DNA of 64,000 bases, taken from the NCBI RefSeq assembly GCF_010500815.1, contig NZ_JAAAMG010000003.1, positions 62,001 through 126,000 on the forward strand, given 5' to 3'. Below are positions 41,622 through 54,134 of this stretch, in pieces. The position numbers were made by a program, and so were the translations under genes. Within the stretch, counting starts at the first letter, position 1, and each line of letters opens with the position of its first letter. The notes under the pieces were generated by a model. The model was given only the letters and a program-made list of their open reading frames with translations, did not search any database and was not told the DNA's origin. This DNA comes from Jiella pacifica (GTDB lineage: Bacteria; Pseudomonadota; Alphaproteobacteria; Rhizobiales; Rhizobiaceae).

Positions 41622-43664
41622 ATGGCCGATGCCGATCTGCAGCCCAAGAAGCCGAAAAAACCCGCGAAGGCTCGGAATCCCGAAAGCGAAGCGCTGCTCA
41701 TGGCCCTCGCGGAGAACCGCGTTGCCATTGAAGGTGTCGAGCCCGAGGTCGACGGCGGCCGCTTTGCGGTCAAGCGTTTCGTCGGCGAGCCGCTGACGGT
41801 CGAAGCCGACATCTTCTGCGACGGTCACGACGAGATCGACGCGGCGTTGATCTTTGGCCCCGCCGAGGTCGATCCGTCGAAATGGTCCGAGGTGAAGTTC
41901 GAGTTCGTCGAGAACGATCGCTGGGCGGCCACGGTCACCTTCGATCGGCCGGGGCCCTATCGCTACTCGATCATCGCCTGGCGCGATCTCTACGCGACGT
42001 GGCGCGACGAGGCGAAGAAGAAGCGCGACGCCGGCAAGCTGACCGATCTGGAGCTGATCGAGGCCCGCGAACTCGTCAAGGCGGCGGCGGGATCGGGCCG
42101 CGGCTCCAAGGCGGATCAGCGCGGCCTCGCCAAGCTGGGCGAAAGGCTCGACAAGCTCGCCGAAAAGCGCGACGCCGACGGGCAGTACGCGCTGATGCAG
42201 TCGGACGAGGCGATCGCTCTTCTCGAAGCGGCCGGGGTGCGCACCAATCTGTCGCGCTATCCCGGCGCCATTCCGGTGTGGGTCGATCGGGAACGGGCAG
42301 CCTTTTCCGCGTGGTACGAGATCTTTCCGCGCTCCCAATCTGGCGACGCGAACCGCCATGGCACCTTTGACGACGTCATCGCGCGTCTGCCGGACATCCA
42401 GGAGATGGGCTTCGACGTCCTCTATTTCCCGCCGATCCATCCGATCGGAAAGACCAATCGCAAGGGCAAGAACAACACGCTGACGCCGAGCGAGACCGAT
42501 CCCGGCAGCCCCTATGCGATCGGCTCGAAGGAGGGCGGCCACGACGCGATCCATCCCGAGCTCGGCTCGTTTCAGGATTTCGCCCGGCTGATCGAGGAAT
42601 CGAAGAAGCACGGGCTCGAGATCGCCATCGACTTCGCCATCCAGTGCTCGCCCGACCATCCCTGGATCAAGCAGCATCCCGAATGGTTCGACTGGCGGCC
42701 GGACGGGACGATCAAGTTCGCCGAGAATCCGCCGAAGAAATACGAGGACATCGTCAACGTCCATTTCTATCGCGGCGCGCTGCCCTCGATCTGGTACGAA
42801 TTGCGCGACATCGTCCTGTTCTGGCTGGACAAAGGGGTCCGAATCTTCCGGGTCGACAATCCGCACACCAAGCCGTTTCCCTTCTGGGAGTGGATGATCG
42901 CGGAAGTGCGCAAGGTCGATCCCGGCGCCATCTTCCTCGCCGAGGCCTTCACCCGGCCGAAGGTGATGAAGCGGCTCGGCAAGGTCGGCTACAACCAGTC
43001 CTATTCCTACTTCACCTGGCGGAACGCCAAGGGTGAGCTGACGGAATATCTGACCGAGCTGACGACCGAGGAATGCGCCGAATACATGCGGCCGAATTTC
43101 TTCGTCAACACGCCGGACATCAACCCGCTCTATCTTCAGACCTCCGGCCGCCCGGGCTTTCGCACGCGGCTGGCGCTGGCAGCCGGTCTCGCCGGCAATT
43201 ACGGCGTCTATTCCGGCTTCGAGCTCTGCGAGTTCCTGCCCGTGCCGGGCAAGGAGGAATATCTCAATTCGGAGAAATACGAGGTCCGCGCCTTCGACTG
43301 GCACGCCGAAGGGAACATTCGCGAGGACATCGCCTTCTTCAACAAGCTGCGCAACGACGAAGCGGCGATGAAGGATTTCCGATCGCTCGCCTTCTTCAAT
43401 TTCTGGAACGAGCAGGTCCTCTATTTCGGCAAGCGGACGAAGGACCTCTCCTCCTATCTCCTCTTCATGGTGAACCTCGATCCGCACCACGATCAGGGCG
43501 GCCATTTCGAAGTGCCGCTCTGGGAGTTCGGCCTGCCCGACGACGGGACGATCCAGGCGACCGACATGGTGAGCGGCAACATCCTGAACTGGACCGGCAA
43601 GATCCAGCATTGGTGGCTGAATCCGCAGGATCGGCCCTACGCCGTCTTCAAGCTCACGCGATAG
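41622..43664 (+). CDS. glgE: Alpha-1,4-glucan:maltose-1-phosphate maltosyltransferase
   Basis: 680 residues of the GH13 GlgE family. A short basic tail is followed by an N-terminal beta domain (FDRPGPYRYSIIAWRDLYATW), then the catalytic barrel with the ALPSIWYELRDIV stretch. The likely nucleophile is Asp412 in FRVDNPHTKP and the acid/base Glu441 in LAEAFTRP. It transfers maltose from maltose 1-phosphate to growing alpha-1,4-glucan. The donor is made by TreS-Mak, encoded directly downstream, and the branches by GlgB after that. AAGAAGG lies seven bases before the ATG. It begins a three-gene operon. Confidence 0.95.
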   Translation: MADADLQPKKPKKPAKARNPESEALLMALAENRVAIEGVEPEVDGGRFAVKRFVGEPLTVEADIFCDGHDEIDAALIFGPAEVDPSKWSEVKFEFVENDRWAATVTFDRPGPYRYSIIAWRDLYATWRDEAKKKRDAGKLTDLELIEARELVKAAAGSGRGSKADQRGLAKLGERLDKLAEKRDADGQYALMQSDEAIALLEAAGVRTNLSRYPGAIPVWVDRERAAFSAWYEIFPRSQSGDANRHGTFDDVIARLPDIQEMGFDVLYFPPIHPIGKTNRKGKNNTLTPSETDPGSPYAIGSKEGGHDAIHPELGSFQDFARLIEESKKHGLEIAIDFAIQCSPDHPWIKQHPEWFDWRPDGTIKFAENPPKKYEDIVNVHFYRGALPSIWYELRDIVLFWLDKGVRIFRVDNPHTKPFPFWEWMIAEVRKVDPGAIFLAEAFTRPKVMKRLGKVGYNQSYSYFTWRNAKGELTEYLTELTTEECAEYMRPNFFVNTPDINPLYLQTSGRPGFRTRLALAAGLAGNYGVYSGFELCEFLPVPGKEEYLNSEKYEVRAFDWHAEGNIREDIAFFNKLRNDEAAMKDFRSLAFFNFWNEQVLYFGKRTKDLSSYLLFMVNLDPHHDQGGHFEVPLWEFGLPDDGTIQATDMVSGNILNWTGKIQHWWLNPQDRPYAVFKLTR

Positions 43665-43694
43665 AACCAAGAACGCCGAAAGCGCATCAGCTCC

Positions 43695-46600
43695 ATGAAC
43701 GAGATTGCCACCATCGTCACGCCCGAAACGTCCTCAGGGCCGGATCTCAATGCTCCGGACTGGTACAAGGACGCGATCATCTATCAGGTGCACGTCAAGA
43801 CCTTCGTCGATTCTAACGGCGACGGTGTCGGCGATTTCGCGGGCCTCCTGTCGCGGCTCGACTATATCCAGGAGCTCGGCGTCACGGCGATCTGGCTCCT
43901 GCCGTTCTATCCATCGCCGCTGCGCGACGACGGCTACGACATCTCCGACTATCGCTCGGTCAACCCGTCCTACGGCAACCTCGAAGACGTCGAGCGGCTG
44001 ATCGAAGAGGCGCACAAGCGCGGCATGCGGGTGATTACCGAGCTGGTCATCAATCACACTTCCGACCAGCATCCCTGGTTCCAGGCGGCCCGCCGGGCGG
44101 CGAAGGGCTCGCCCGAGCGCGATTTCTACGTCTGGGCCGACGACGACAAGGGCTACGACCTCACCCGCATCATCTTCACCGACACCGAAACCTCCAACTG
44201 GACCTGGGACCCGGTGGCCGGACAGTATTTCTGGCACCGCTTCTTCTCGCACCAGCCGGATCTCAACTTCGACAATCCGAAGGTGATGGAGGAAGTGCTC
44301 TCGACCATGCATTTCTGGCTCGACAAGGGCGTCGACGGGCTGAGGCTCGACGCGATTCCCTATCTCGTCGAACGCGAGGGCACCAACAACGAGAACCTGC
44401 CCGAGACCCACGACGTCTTGAAGGCGATCCGCGCCGATCTCGACAAGCACTATCCGGGCAAGATGCTGCTGGCAGAGGCGAACCAGTGGCCGGAGGATAC
44501 GCGGCCTTATTTCGGCGACGGCGACGAATGCCACATGGCGTTCCACTTCCCGCTGATGCCACGCATGTACATGGCGCTCGCTCAGGAAGACCGGCATCCG
44601 ATCACCGACATCATGCGCCAGACGCCGGAGATCCCCGAGAACTGCCAGTGGGCGATCTTCCTGCGCAACCATGACGAGCTGACGCTGGAAATGGTCACCG
44701 AGGAGGAACGCGACTATCTCTGGTCGACCTATGCGGCCGACACGCGGGCCCGCATCAATCTCGGCATCCGGCGCCGGCTTGCGCCGCTGATGGGCAACGA
44801 CCGGCGCAAGGTCGAACTGCTCAACGCGCTCCTGATGTCGATGCCCGGCACGCCCACCGTCTATTACGGCGACGAGATCGGCATGGGCGACAACATCTAT
44901 CTCGGCGACCGGGACGGCGTGCGCACCCCGATGCAGTGGTCGGCCGACCGCAATGGCGGATTTTCGCGGGCCGATCCGCAGCGGCTTTATCTGCCGGTGA
45001 TCCAGGACGCGGTCTACGGCTATCAGGCGGTCAACGTCGAATCGCAGTCGAACAATCCGGCATCGCAGCTCAACTGGATGCGCAGGCTGATCCAGGTGCG
45101 CCGGACCAAGGAAGCCTTCGGCCGCGGCGAGATCAACTTCCTCCTGCCGTCGAACCGCAAGATCCTGGTCTATCTACGCGAACATGCCGACGAGCGGGTG
45201 CTGTGCGTCGCCAATCTGTCGGGCTCCGCCCAGGCGGTGGAACTCGATCTGTCCGACCATGTCGGCTGCGTACCGATCGAGATGCTCGGCCTTTCCGCTT
45301 TTCCGCCGATCGGCACGACCCCCTATGTGCTGACACTCCCGGCTTATGGCTTCTTCTGGTTCGACCTGGCCGATGGCGGCACGGCGCAGCAGCGCTACAG
45401 CAGTGCTCCAACGCCGCTGCCGGCGTTTTCCACCCTGGTCGCGCAGGGCGACCTGAAGGCGACGATCGGCGGGCGGAACCTGACCGAGCTGAAAGCCGAC
45501 CTGCCGAGCTATGTCGCAAACCAGCGCTGGTTTGCCGGCAAGGCGGCCCGGCCGCGCGTGCGCGACGTCGCGGTGCTCGGCCCGCCGACCCCGGACAGCC
45601 GGCGGCATCTGTTGACCGAGTTGACGGTCGAAACCGCCGATGGGGCGCAGAATTATCTCCTGCCTTTGTCGGTGCGCTGGGGCGAGCAGCATCTGTCGTC
45701 GCAGGATCCGGACCTGCCCTACACGATCGCCAAGGTCCGGCAGGGTCCGCGCATCGGCGCGCTGATCGACGGGACCCGCAGCGCCGACTTCGCCAAGGTG
45801 ATGATCGCGCTGATCGCCGCCAATGTGAACGTCGAGCTCGCCGGCGGGCAGCTCGTGGTCGAGGCATCGGACACCGAGCGCGAAGGTCTCGCCCAGGCGC
45901 TGCTGGTCGATACCGACGCGATCCGCGTTCTTTCGGGCGAGCAGTCGAACACGTCGCTGCTGATCGGCGCCGTTGCGATCCTGAAATATTACCGCCGGCT
46001 GCGCGACGGCATTCAGCCGGAACTCGAGGTCACCCGGTTCCTGACCGAAAAGACCGACTTCGAGGCGGCGCCCGCTCTCTATGGCTCGATCCAGCTGGTG
46101 CGGCCAGACGGGACGCGCACGGCCATCGCCGCGCTTTTCGAGCAGGTGCAGAATCAGGGTGATGCCTGGACGGTGATCGTCGAGGCGCTGGCCCGCTACC
46201 TGCGCGACCATGCCTACACCCAGCCGCCGATGGCCGACGAAAACCTGGAAGTCGGCGCGTCGAGCGAGCCGAAGCTGCAGATCCAGATCGACCCGGCCGA
46301 GGTTCTCGGCCGGCGCACCGGCGAGATGCATGCCGCACTCGCGACGACGACGGGCGATGCAGCCTTCGATCCCGAGCCGCTGGACGACGAGAGCTACATG
46401 ACGATCGTCGGGGAGGCGAAGAACGACGCCGGCGACGCCTTGGCGGTGCTCGCCAAGGCCAAGCCGAACCTGCCGTCGGAAGAGCTGGAGAACGTCGAGC
46501 GGCTGCTCGGGGCGGAGAAGGACATCCTCACCTGGTTCGATCGCTTCGGCGGCCTGAAGGTGAGCGCCCATCGCACCCGCATCCATGGCGACTACCATCT

Positions 46601-47023
46601 CGGCCAGATCCTCGTCGCCAAGAACGACGTGGTGATCCTCGACTTCGAAGGCGAGCCCGGACGCTCGCTGGAGGAACGTCGGGCCAAGACCTCGCCGCTG
46701 CGCGACGTCGCCGGCATGGTCCGGTCCTTCGACTATGCCGCCTTTGCTGCGCGGGATCGGGCCGGGCCCGTCGACGAGACGACGGGCGAGCGGCTGCGCG
46801 AGATGGCGACGAGCTGGCGCGACGAGGTGACGGAGCAGTTCCTCCAGCATTGGAGCGAGGCCTCCCACATCCCCCTCGACGAGCCGACGCGGCAGCTTCT
46901 CGACCTCTTCGTCCTGCAAAAGGCGTTCTACGAACTTCGCTATGAGGCCGCCATGCGGCCCGCCTGGTTGTCGATTCCCCTGCGCGGCATCGTCGCCCTC
47001 CTCGAGAAACGACAGGTTCTGAA

Positions 47024-47027
<4 letters not shown>
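43695..47027 (+). CDS. treS: Trehalose synthase fused to maltokinase
   Basis: 1110 residues in two enzymes. The first about 550 form GH13 TreS ([20 protein letters not shown]; nucleophile Asp219 in LRLDAIPYL; acid/base Glu261 in [10 protein letters not shown]), which interconverts trehalose and maltose. After about residue 600 is a maltokinase (Mak), with [13 protein letters not shown] at its beginning, then HGDYHLGQ with the catalytic aspartate and LDFEGEP with the metal-binding one. The fusion makes maltose 1-phosphate from trehalose for GlgE. It sits 30 bp after glgE and overlaps glgB by 4 bp (ATGA). Fused TreS-Mak is common in Proteobacteria. Confidence 0.95.
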
Positions 47028-49246
<2,219 letters not shown>

Positions 49247-49305
49247 CCCGGGCCGGCGCAGGCGGTGTTTCGTAACCGAGACTGCGCTCGCGATCTGGCC
49301 AAGGA

Positions 49306-50493
49306 TTAGCAGGCGATGGCGGTGCCGTAGGCCGGCGCCGCCACGACTTTCTGCGAGCATGGCCCACATTCGATGCGGTTGCGCCCGTTCGCCTTGGCCC
49401 GGTAGAGCGCTTCGTCGGCAATGCCGAGGAGACGATCAAGGCTCGTCGCATGGCGGGTCGAAGCGATGCCGATGCTGACCGTTACGCGGACTTTGTCCAC
49501 CGTGCGCGCCAGCATGGCCTCCGCGAAGTCGGCTCGAAGCGTTTCGGCGAAACGCGCTCCTGCGGCAGCGTCGCGCCCGGGAAGCAGGAGAGCGAACTCC
49601 TCCCCGCCGAGTCTTGCGAAAACGTCGCCGGCACAGACCCGGGCGCTGACGATTGCAGCGAAGTCCTTGAGCACTCCGTCACCGAAGGCGTGGCCGTGGG
49701 CATCGTTGATGTGCTTGAAATTGTCGAGATCAAACATCAACAGCGTCGTTTCCCGGCGATCGCTGGAGTTTTGCCAAGCGGCTTCCGCTTTCAACTGGAA
49801 GGCCCGGCGGTTGTCCGCGCCGGTCAGGTAGTCGGTTTCGGACAACTTGACGAGCAAGCGCTCGCGGTTCTCGCGCAGCAGCGCGAGCAGTAGATAGCCC
49901 GAGATGACCGAGCTCCAAAGGCCTTCAACGAGGACGATCTCGAAACCGATCGCTCTTTCAGCGTCGGAGATCGGCCCGAGGATCGTGCTCGCCCAGATGG
50001 CGCGGACCGCAAAAAAACCGGTGCGGAACGCCATCAGCAGCACGAGGGCCCGGCCCAGCATCCTGGCCTTGCCGAAGAGCGCCCCCCGGGCGGTGACAAG
50101 CGACACGACTGCCGCGAGGAAAGACCCGACGGCGACCCGCATGTCGAAATCGGAAGCGAGCGGACAAAGGGACCAGAACAGCAGCCACAAGACGCTCGGT
50201 GCGACCACAACGGCACCATTCACTCGCCGGCCGTAATATTTCCAGATCCCGGCACAGATAGCGCTGTAGGACAGAAGAAACATGGCGTTTGCCAGGCCGA
50301 TCGAAACGACGTCCAGGCCGTCGAACTGGCGCAGCGGGAAGGTGCCGGCAGCGATCGTGCACGCCAGGAAAGCGAAACTCCACCATGCAGCAGCCGGATC
50401 TCGAGATCGCCGCCATTCGTAAAACAGCGCCGTCCCAGCGATGACGAAGGTCCCCATCCCGAGAAGAAAGATGAACTGAGCGTTGCCGATCAT
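49306..50493 (-). CDS. Membrane diguanylate cyclase (GGDEF)
   Basis: 395 residues. About seven N-terminal hydrophobic helices (IGNAQFIFLLGMGTFVIAG through SSVISGYLLLALL) are followed by a GGDEF domain. The active loop is RLGGEEFALLLPG with GGEEF at about 296-300, and the DFDNFKxIND-like stretch is LMFDLDNFKHINDAHGH. It should make cyclic di-GMP from two GTP at the membrane. The inhibitory RxxD site expected five residues before the loop reads CAGD, so product feedback is probably lost. The start at 50493 was preferred to an upstream GTG; no strong ribosome site is seen. Monocistronic. Confidence 0.87.
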   Translation of the reverse strand: MIGNAQFIFLLGMGTFVIAGTALFYEWRRSRDPAAAWWSFAFLACTIAAGTFPLRQFDGLDVVSIGLANAMFLLSYSAICAGIWKYYGRRVNGAVVVAPSVLWLLFWSLCPLASDFDMRVAVGSFLAAVVSLVTARGALFGKARMLGRALVLLMAFRTGFFAVRAIWASTILGPISDAERAIGFEIVLVEGLWSSVISGYLLLALLRENRERLLVKLSETDYLTGADNRRAFQLKAEAAWQNSSDRRETTLLMFDLDNFKHINDAHGHAFGDGVLKDFAAIVSARVCAGDVFARLGGEEFALLLPGRDAAAGARFAETLRADFAEAMLARTVDKVRVTVSIGIASTRHATSLDRLLGIADEALYRAKANGRNRIECGPCSQKVVAAPAYGTAIAC

Positions 50494-50779
50494 GGTGTCA
50501 TCTGTGCTCAACGAAAGCGCCGGAACCTGGGGCCGCACGGCACCCAGCGCCCGGGAAGAATTACGACTGCAACGCCTGCATGCTCGCGCGCGAAAGCCAT
50601 CTCACTGGCGCGATCGAAGTCTTGCCGCCATCATCGGCCGCATGTCTCTAGAAAGCTTTAAGCCGGCCGGTCGGTGCTCCGCAGCCAGCAGCAACGAACC
50701 GGCCAGCCCGGCTGCGGGTGGGCGTCTTTCCGCTGTTCGCGCCGGGTGCCCCGACTCTAAGGATCGGGATTCGGTGTCG

Positions 50780-51658
50780 TCAGCCGATCGGCACCACGTC
50801 GACGAAATGATCGGTCGCCTGCGGCCCGGCGGTGACGAAGGCGCCGGCGATCGGCAGCGCATCCGAATAGTCCCGGCCGACGGCGACGACGATGTGGTCG
50901 TTTCCGGCGAGGATGCCGTTGGTCGGATCGAAGCCGACCCAGCCGATGTCGTTGCCGAGCCAGGCGTCGACCCAGGCGTGCATCGCGTCGGCGCCCTCGA
51001 GGCGGGGCTGGCCCTTCGGCGGCTCGGTGCGCAGGAAGCCGCTGATATAGCGGGCGGGAATGCCGTTCGCCCGCAGCCCGGCGATCATCACGTGGGAGAA
51101 ATCCTGGCAGACGCCGCGCTTCTGGGCGAAGGCCTCGGCGACGGTGGTGCCGACGCTGGTCGAGCCGGGTTTGTACGCGAAATCGGCCCGGATGCGTTTG
51201 GTCAGCGCCATCACGGCCGCGCCGGCCGGCTGCTTCGCCGTCTCGAACGTCTCGGCGACATAGGCCGTCAATGCGGCGAGCGGGGCGATGCGTCGGCTGG
51301 GTCCGAGATGGTGGATCGGCGAGGCGCCTTCGGCCGAGCGGCCATGCAGGGCCTCGTCGGCGACCGCGTCGAGGCTCGGCGAGGCGTCGAGGGGCGCCGG
51401 GGGCCGGTCGACCGTAACCTTCGCCTCCATGACGACCGACAATTCGGTCTGCTGCGCGAAAAAGGCGATGGCATCAACGCCGTTGCCGAAGAAATCGGTC
51501 TCCCGCGCATGCTCGCCCGGGCGCGGCGCGATGGCCACGTCGATGCTCTGGAGGGTCTGACCGCCGCCGTCGCGCGGGCGCACGCGCAAAAGGTGGCGGG
51601 CGTCGCTGACGGCGGAGGGATAGTCGTAGGTGATCTTCAGGCGGATGGCGTATTTCAT
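50780..51658 (-). CDS. Transglutaminase-like protease-fold protein (small)
   Basis: 292 residues. A beta-rich bacterial transglutaminase N-terminal domain (IRLKITYDYPSAVSDARHLL) leads into a transglutaminase core. The catalytic cysteine is in KRGVCQDFSHVM, the histidine in HAWVDAWLG and the aspartate in FDPTNG. Such proteins are taken to be amide hydrolases or peptide-modifying enzymes, and are nearly always encoded next to alpha-E and ATP-grasp genes. The start is fixed by ATGA overlap with the upstream ATP-grasp/alpha-E gene. It ends the minus-strand pair. Confidence 0.87.
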   Translation of the reverse strand: MKYAIRLKITYDYPSAVSDARHLLRVRPRDGGGQTLQSIDVAIAPRPGEHARETDFFGNGVDAIAFFAQQTELSVVMEAKVTVDRPPAPLDASPSLDAVADEALHGRSAEGASPIHHLGPSRRIAPLAALTAYVAETFETAKQPAGAAVMALTKRIRADFAYKPGSTSVGTTVAEAFAQKRGVCQDFSHVMIAGLRANGIPARYISGFLRTEPPKGQPRLEGADAMHAWVDAWLGNDIGWVGFDPTNGILAGNDHIVVAVGRDYSDALPIAGAFVTAGPQATDHFVDVVPIG

Positions 51659-54060
51659 TCCGGTCCCCCGCTCCATTCGGCCGCCGCCCGTGGGCTCGAC
51701 AAAAGATAGCGTTGGGTCAGGAGGTCGGAGATCAGCGCGAGATCGCCGACGATGCGATCGAGAAAGGCGCTGTCGACCTCGACGGCGTCGGCCGTCTGCA
51801 GCCGCACCTTCAGCCGGGCGAGGCGGCGGAACAACAGGTCCGGCGTCTCGCCGAGATGCACGCCCGGCAGTGCCGAGGTGACCTCGGCGAGGGTGTTGAC
51901 CTGGAAGGCGAGGGAGCGGGGATTGAGCGGGTCGAGGACGGCGAGATCGACCACCGTCTCCTCCGACAGGTCCACCGAGTAGCGCCGGCGATAAGTGACG
52001 GAGGAATCGGTAAAGGTCAAAAGCGCCTCCAGCGCTCCGGCGGGCGGCTCTTCGGAAAGCAGCGCCGAGACGGTCGCCGCCGTCGCCTGACCGCGCTCCA
52101 GCGCCCGGCCGCATTGCATGAAGCGCCAGCCGGTGAAGCGGTACATGTTTTCGTGGGCAAGGCCGGCAAAGCCCGAGTGATGGGTGAGGATGGCGCTGGT
52201 CAGGCCGACGACGTCACCGTCCTTCTCGGCGATGGCGTCGAGGATGAGGGCGACGATGTCCTTCAGCGTGCGCCAGGCGTCCGGTGAGAAGCGCTCGCGG
52301 ATGCGCGAGGCGGTGTCGGCCGCCTGCCGCGCGAGGGCAAGAAGGCCGCGTTCGGGATGCCCGCCGTCGATCTCGACGCCGTAGTCCTCGAGGATCGTCG
52401 CGATGCGCGTCTCGAGTTCGCCCTCGCTCCAGCCCTCGCCGGCGCGGCCGGCATGGAGGCGCAACAGCCGCGCCGCCACCTCGCCGCGCTCGGCATAGCG
52501 GCCGAGCCAGAACAGATTGTCCGCCGCCCGGGCGGGAAGCGCGCCGGGCAGGCGCCGCGAGAACCGGTCCCCCTTCGGGCCGAGCAGCGTCACCGGCTTT
52601 GCGGCCGTTTCGGAGGAGATCCAGACGTCGATCGAGCCGCCGCCGCGCTGCATCGAGATCACCCGCGCATCGCGCGAATCGGCGACCCGGGCAAAGCCGC
52701 CCGGCATGACGTGCCAGCCCTCCTCGTCGCGCATCAGGAAGGCGCGCAGCGTCACCGGGCGGGGCTCCAGCCCCTTCTGACCCCAAACCGGCGTCGTCGA
52801 CAGAGCGGCGATCTCCTGGCCGACGAGGGTGACGCCCTCGCGGGTCGAGGCGGGAACCGTCTGGTCCCCCGCGCCGGGCCGGGTCGCGGTCTCGCCCATC
52901 ACCGGAAAATGCGGGGCGCCGGGAAAGGCCGGGCCGAGCTGCAGGCGCGCGGCATTCTCCTCGACGAAGCGGCGGATCTTTTCCTGCCCGCACCACCAGG
53001 TGGCGATGGTCGGCAGTTTCAGGTCCTCGCCGATCAGGGCCTGTGCCAGCGGCTTTTGAAAGGCGAGCAGAGCCGGGGTTTCGAGAATGCCGGAGCCGAG
53101 AGCGTTGACCAGCGTCAGGGCGCCGGAGCGCACCGCCCGGGCGAGGCCGGGGGTGCCGATGCGCGAGCCGCCGAAGAGTTCGAGCGGGTCGCAGAAATCG
53201 GCGTCGAGCCGCCGCCACAGGACGCGGATCGGCTGGAAGCCGTCGACGGTCCGCACTTCTGCCCGGTCGCCATGGACGACGAGGTCGCCGCCTTCGAGGA
53301 GCAGCAGGCCGAGATAGCGGGCGAGGTAGGCGTGTTCGTAATAGGTCTCGTTGTGCGGGCCCGGCGTCAAAAGGCCGATGCGGGCCCGCTCCGGCCCGCC
53401 GAGTGCGAACAGCATCTCCCGGAACCTGCGGAAGAAGCCGGCGAGGCGCTCGACGTTGAGGGCTCTGGAAACGTCCGGAAAGGCCTTCGAGGTCGCGACG
53501 CGGTTTTCCAGCGCAAAGCCCGCTCCGGACGGCGCCTGGGTGCGGTCTCCAAGCACCCACCAACGCCCGTCCGGCCCTCTGCCGAGATCGACGGCGATGA
53601 AGGAGAGGAGCGGCGCGCCGAGCCTTGCCTGGTCGGCGAGGGGCCGCAGGAACTCGGGATTGCGGCCGACGAGAATGCCCGGCAAGACCCCGCTCGCGAC
53701 CACCCGTCGCTCGCCGTAGAGGTCGGCGAGCAGCGCTTCGAGAAAGCCGGCGCGCTGGACGAGGCCGGCGCTGAGTTCGGCCCATTCGCCCCGGTCGATG
53801 AGAAGCGCCGGATGGCCGAGCGGCCAGTCGTGGCTCTGTTCGCTGCCCTCGCCATAGACCTGGTGGAAGACACCCGCCTCGGAGAGATATTGCCGCGAGG
53901 AGGCGAAACGGCGGGCAAGTTCTGCCCCGGGCATGGTCCCGAGCTTTGCCATCAACGGCGCGTAATGCGGCCGGACCTTGCCGTCCGGCGCGATCATCTC
54001 GTCCAGGCCCTTGGCGGCGAGGGTGGCATAGCGACGGAGGAGATTGGGTTCGGAGAGCAC
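51655..54060 (-). CDS. Circularly permuted ATP-grasp / alpha-E fusion
   Basis: 801 residues. The N-terminal about 470 are a circularly permuted ATP-grasp (DUF404/DUF407 type): SRQYLSEAGVFHQVYGEG, LGDRTQAPSGAGFALENR, GLLTPGPHNETYYEHAYLA and VVNALGSGILE-like nucleotide-binding turns. The C-terminal about 310 are an alpha-E (DUF403) helical domain (NLFWLGRYAERGEVAARLLRLH; MYRFTGWRFMQCGRALERG). In many genomes these are two genes; here they are one. Prediction for the family is ATP-dependent peptide-bond formation or ligation, with substrate unknown. It begins with GTG at 54060 and overlaps the small transglutaminase gene. Confidence 0.85.
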   Translation of the reverse strand: MLSEPNLLRRYATLAAKGLDEMIAPDGKVRPHYAPLMAKLGTMPGAELARRFASSRQYLSEAGVFHQVYGEGSEQSHDWPLGHPALLIDRGEWAELSAGLVQRAGFLEALLADLYGERRVVASGVLPGILVGRNPEFLRPLADQARLGAPLLSFIAVDLGRGPDGRWWVLGDRTQAPSGAGFALENRVATSKAFPDVSRALNVERLAGFFRRFREMLFALGGPERARIGLLTPGPHNETYYEHAYLARYLGLLLLEGGDLVVHGDRAEVRTVDGFQPIRVLWRRLDADFCDPLELFGGSRIGTPGLARAVRSGALTLVNALGSGILETPALLAFQKPLAQALIGEDLKLPTIATWWCGQEKIRRFVEENAARLQLGPAFPGAPHFPVMGETATRPGAGDQTVPASTREGVTLVGQEIAALSTTPVWGQKGLEPRPVTLRAFLMRDEEGWHVMPGGFARVADSRDARVISMQRGGGSIDVWISSETAAKPVTLLGPKGDRFSRRLPGALPARAADNLFWLGRYAERGEVAARLLRLHAGRAGEGWSEGELETRIATILEDYGVEIDGGHPERGLLALARQAADTASRIRERFSPDAWRTLKDIVALILDAIAEKDGDVVGLTSAILTHHSGFAGLAHENMYRFTGWRFMQCGRALERGQATAATVSALLSEEPPAGALEALLTFTDSSVTYRRRYSVDLSEETVVDLAVLDPLNPRSLAFQVNTLAEVTSALPGVHLGETPDLLFRRLARLKVRLQTADAVEVDSAFLDRIVGDLALISDLLTQRYLLSSPRAAAEWSGGPE

Positions 54061-54134
54061 GTGAATCCGCGTGATGACTGTTGGTCGGCTATGCTACATG
54101 CCTGCCGACCCGTCGATCATAGAGTACAAATCGC

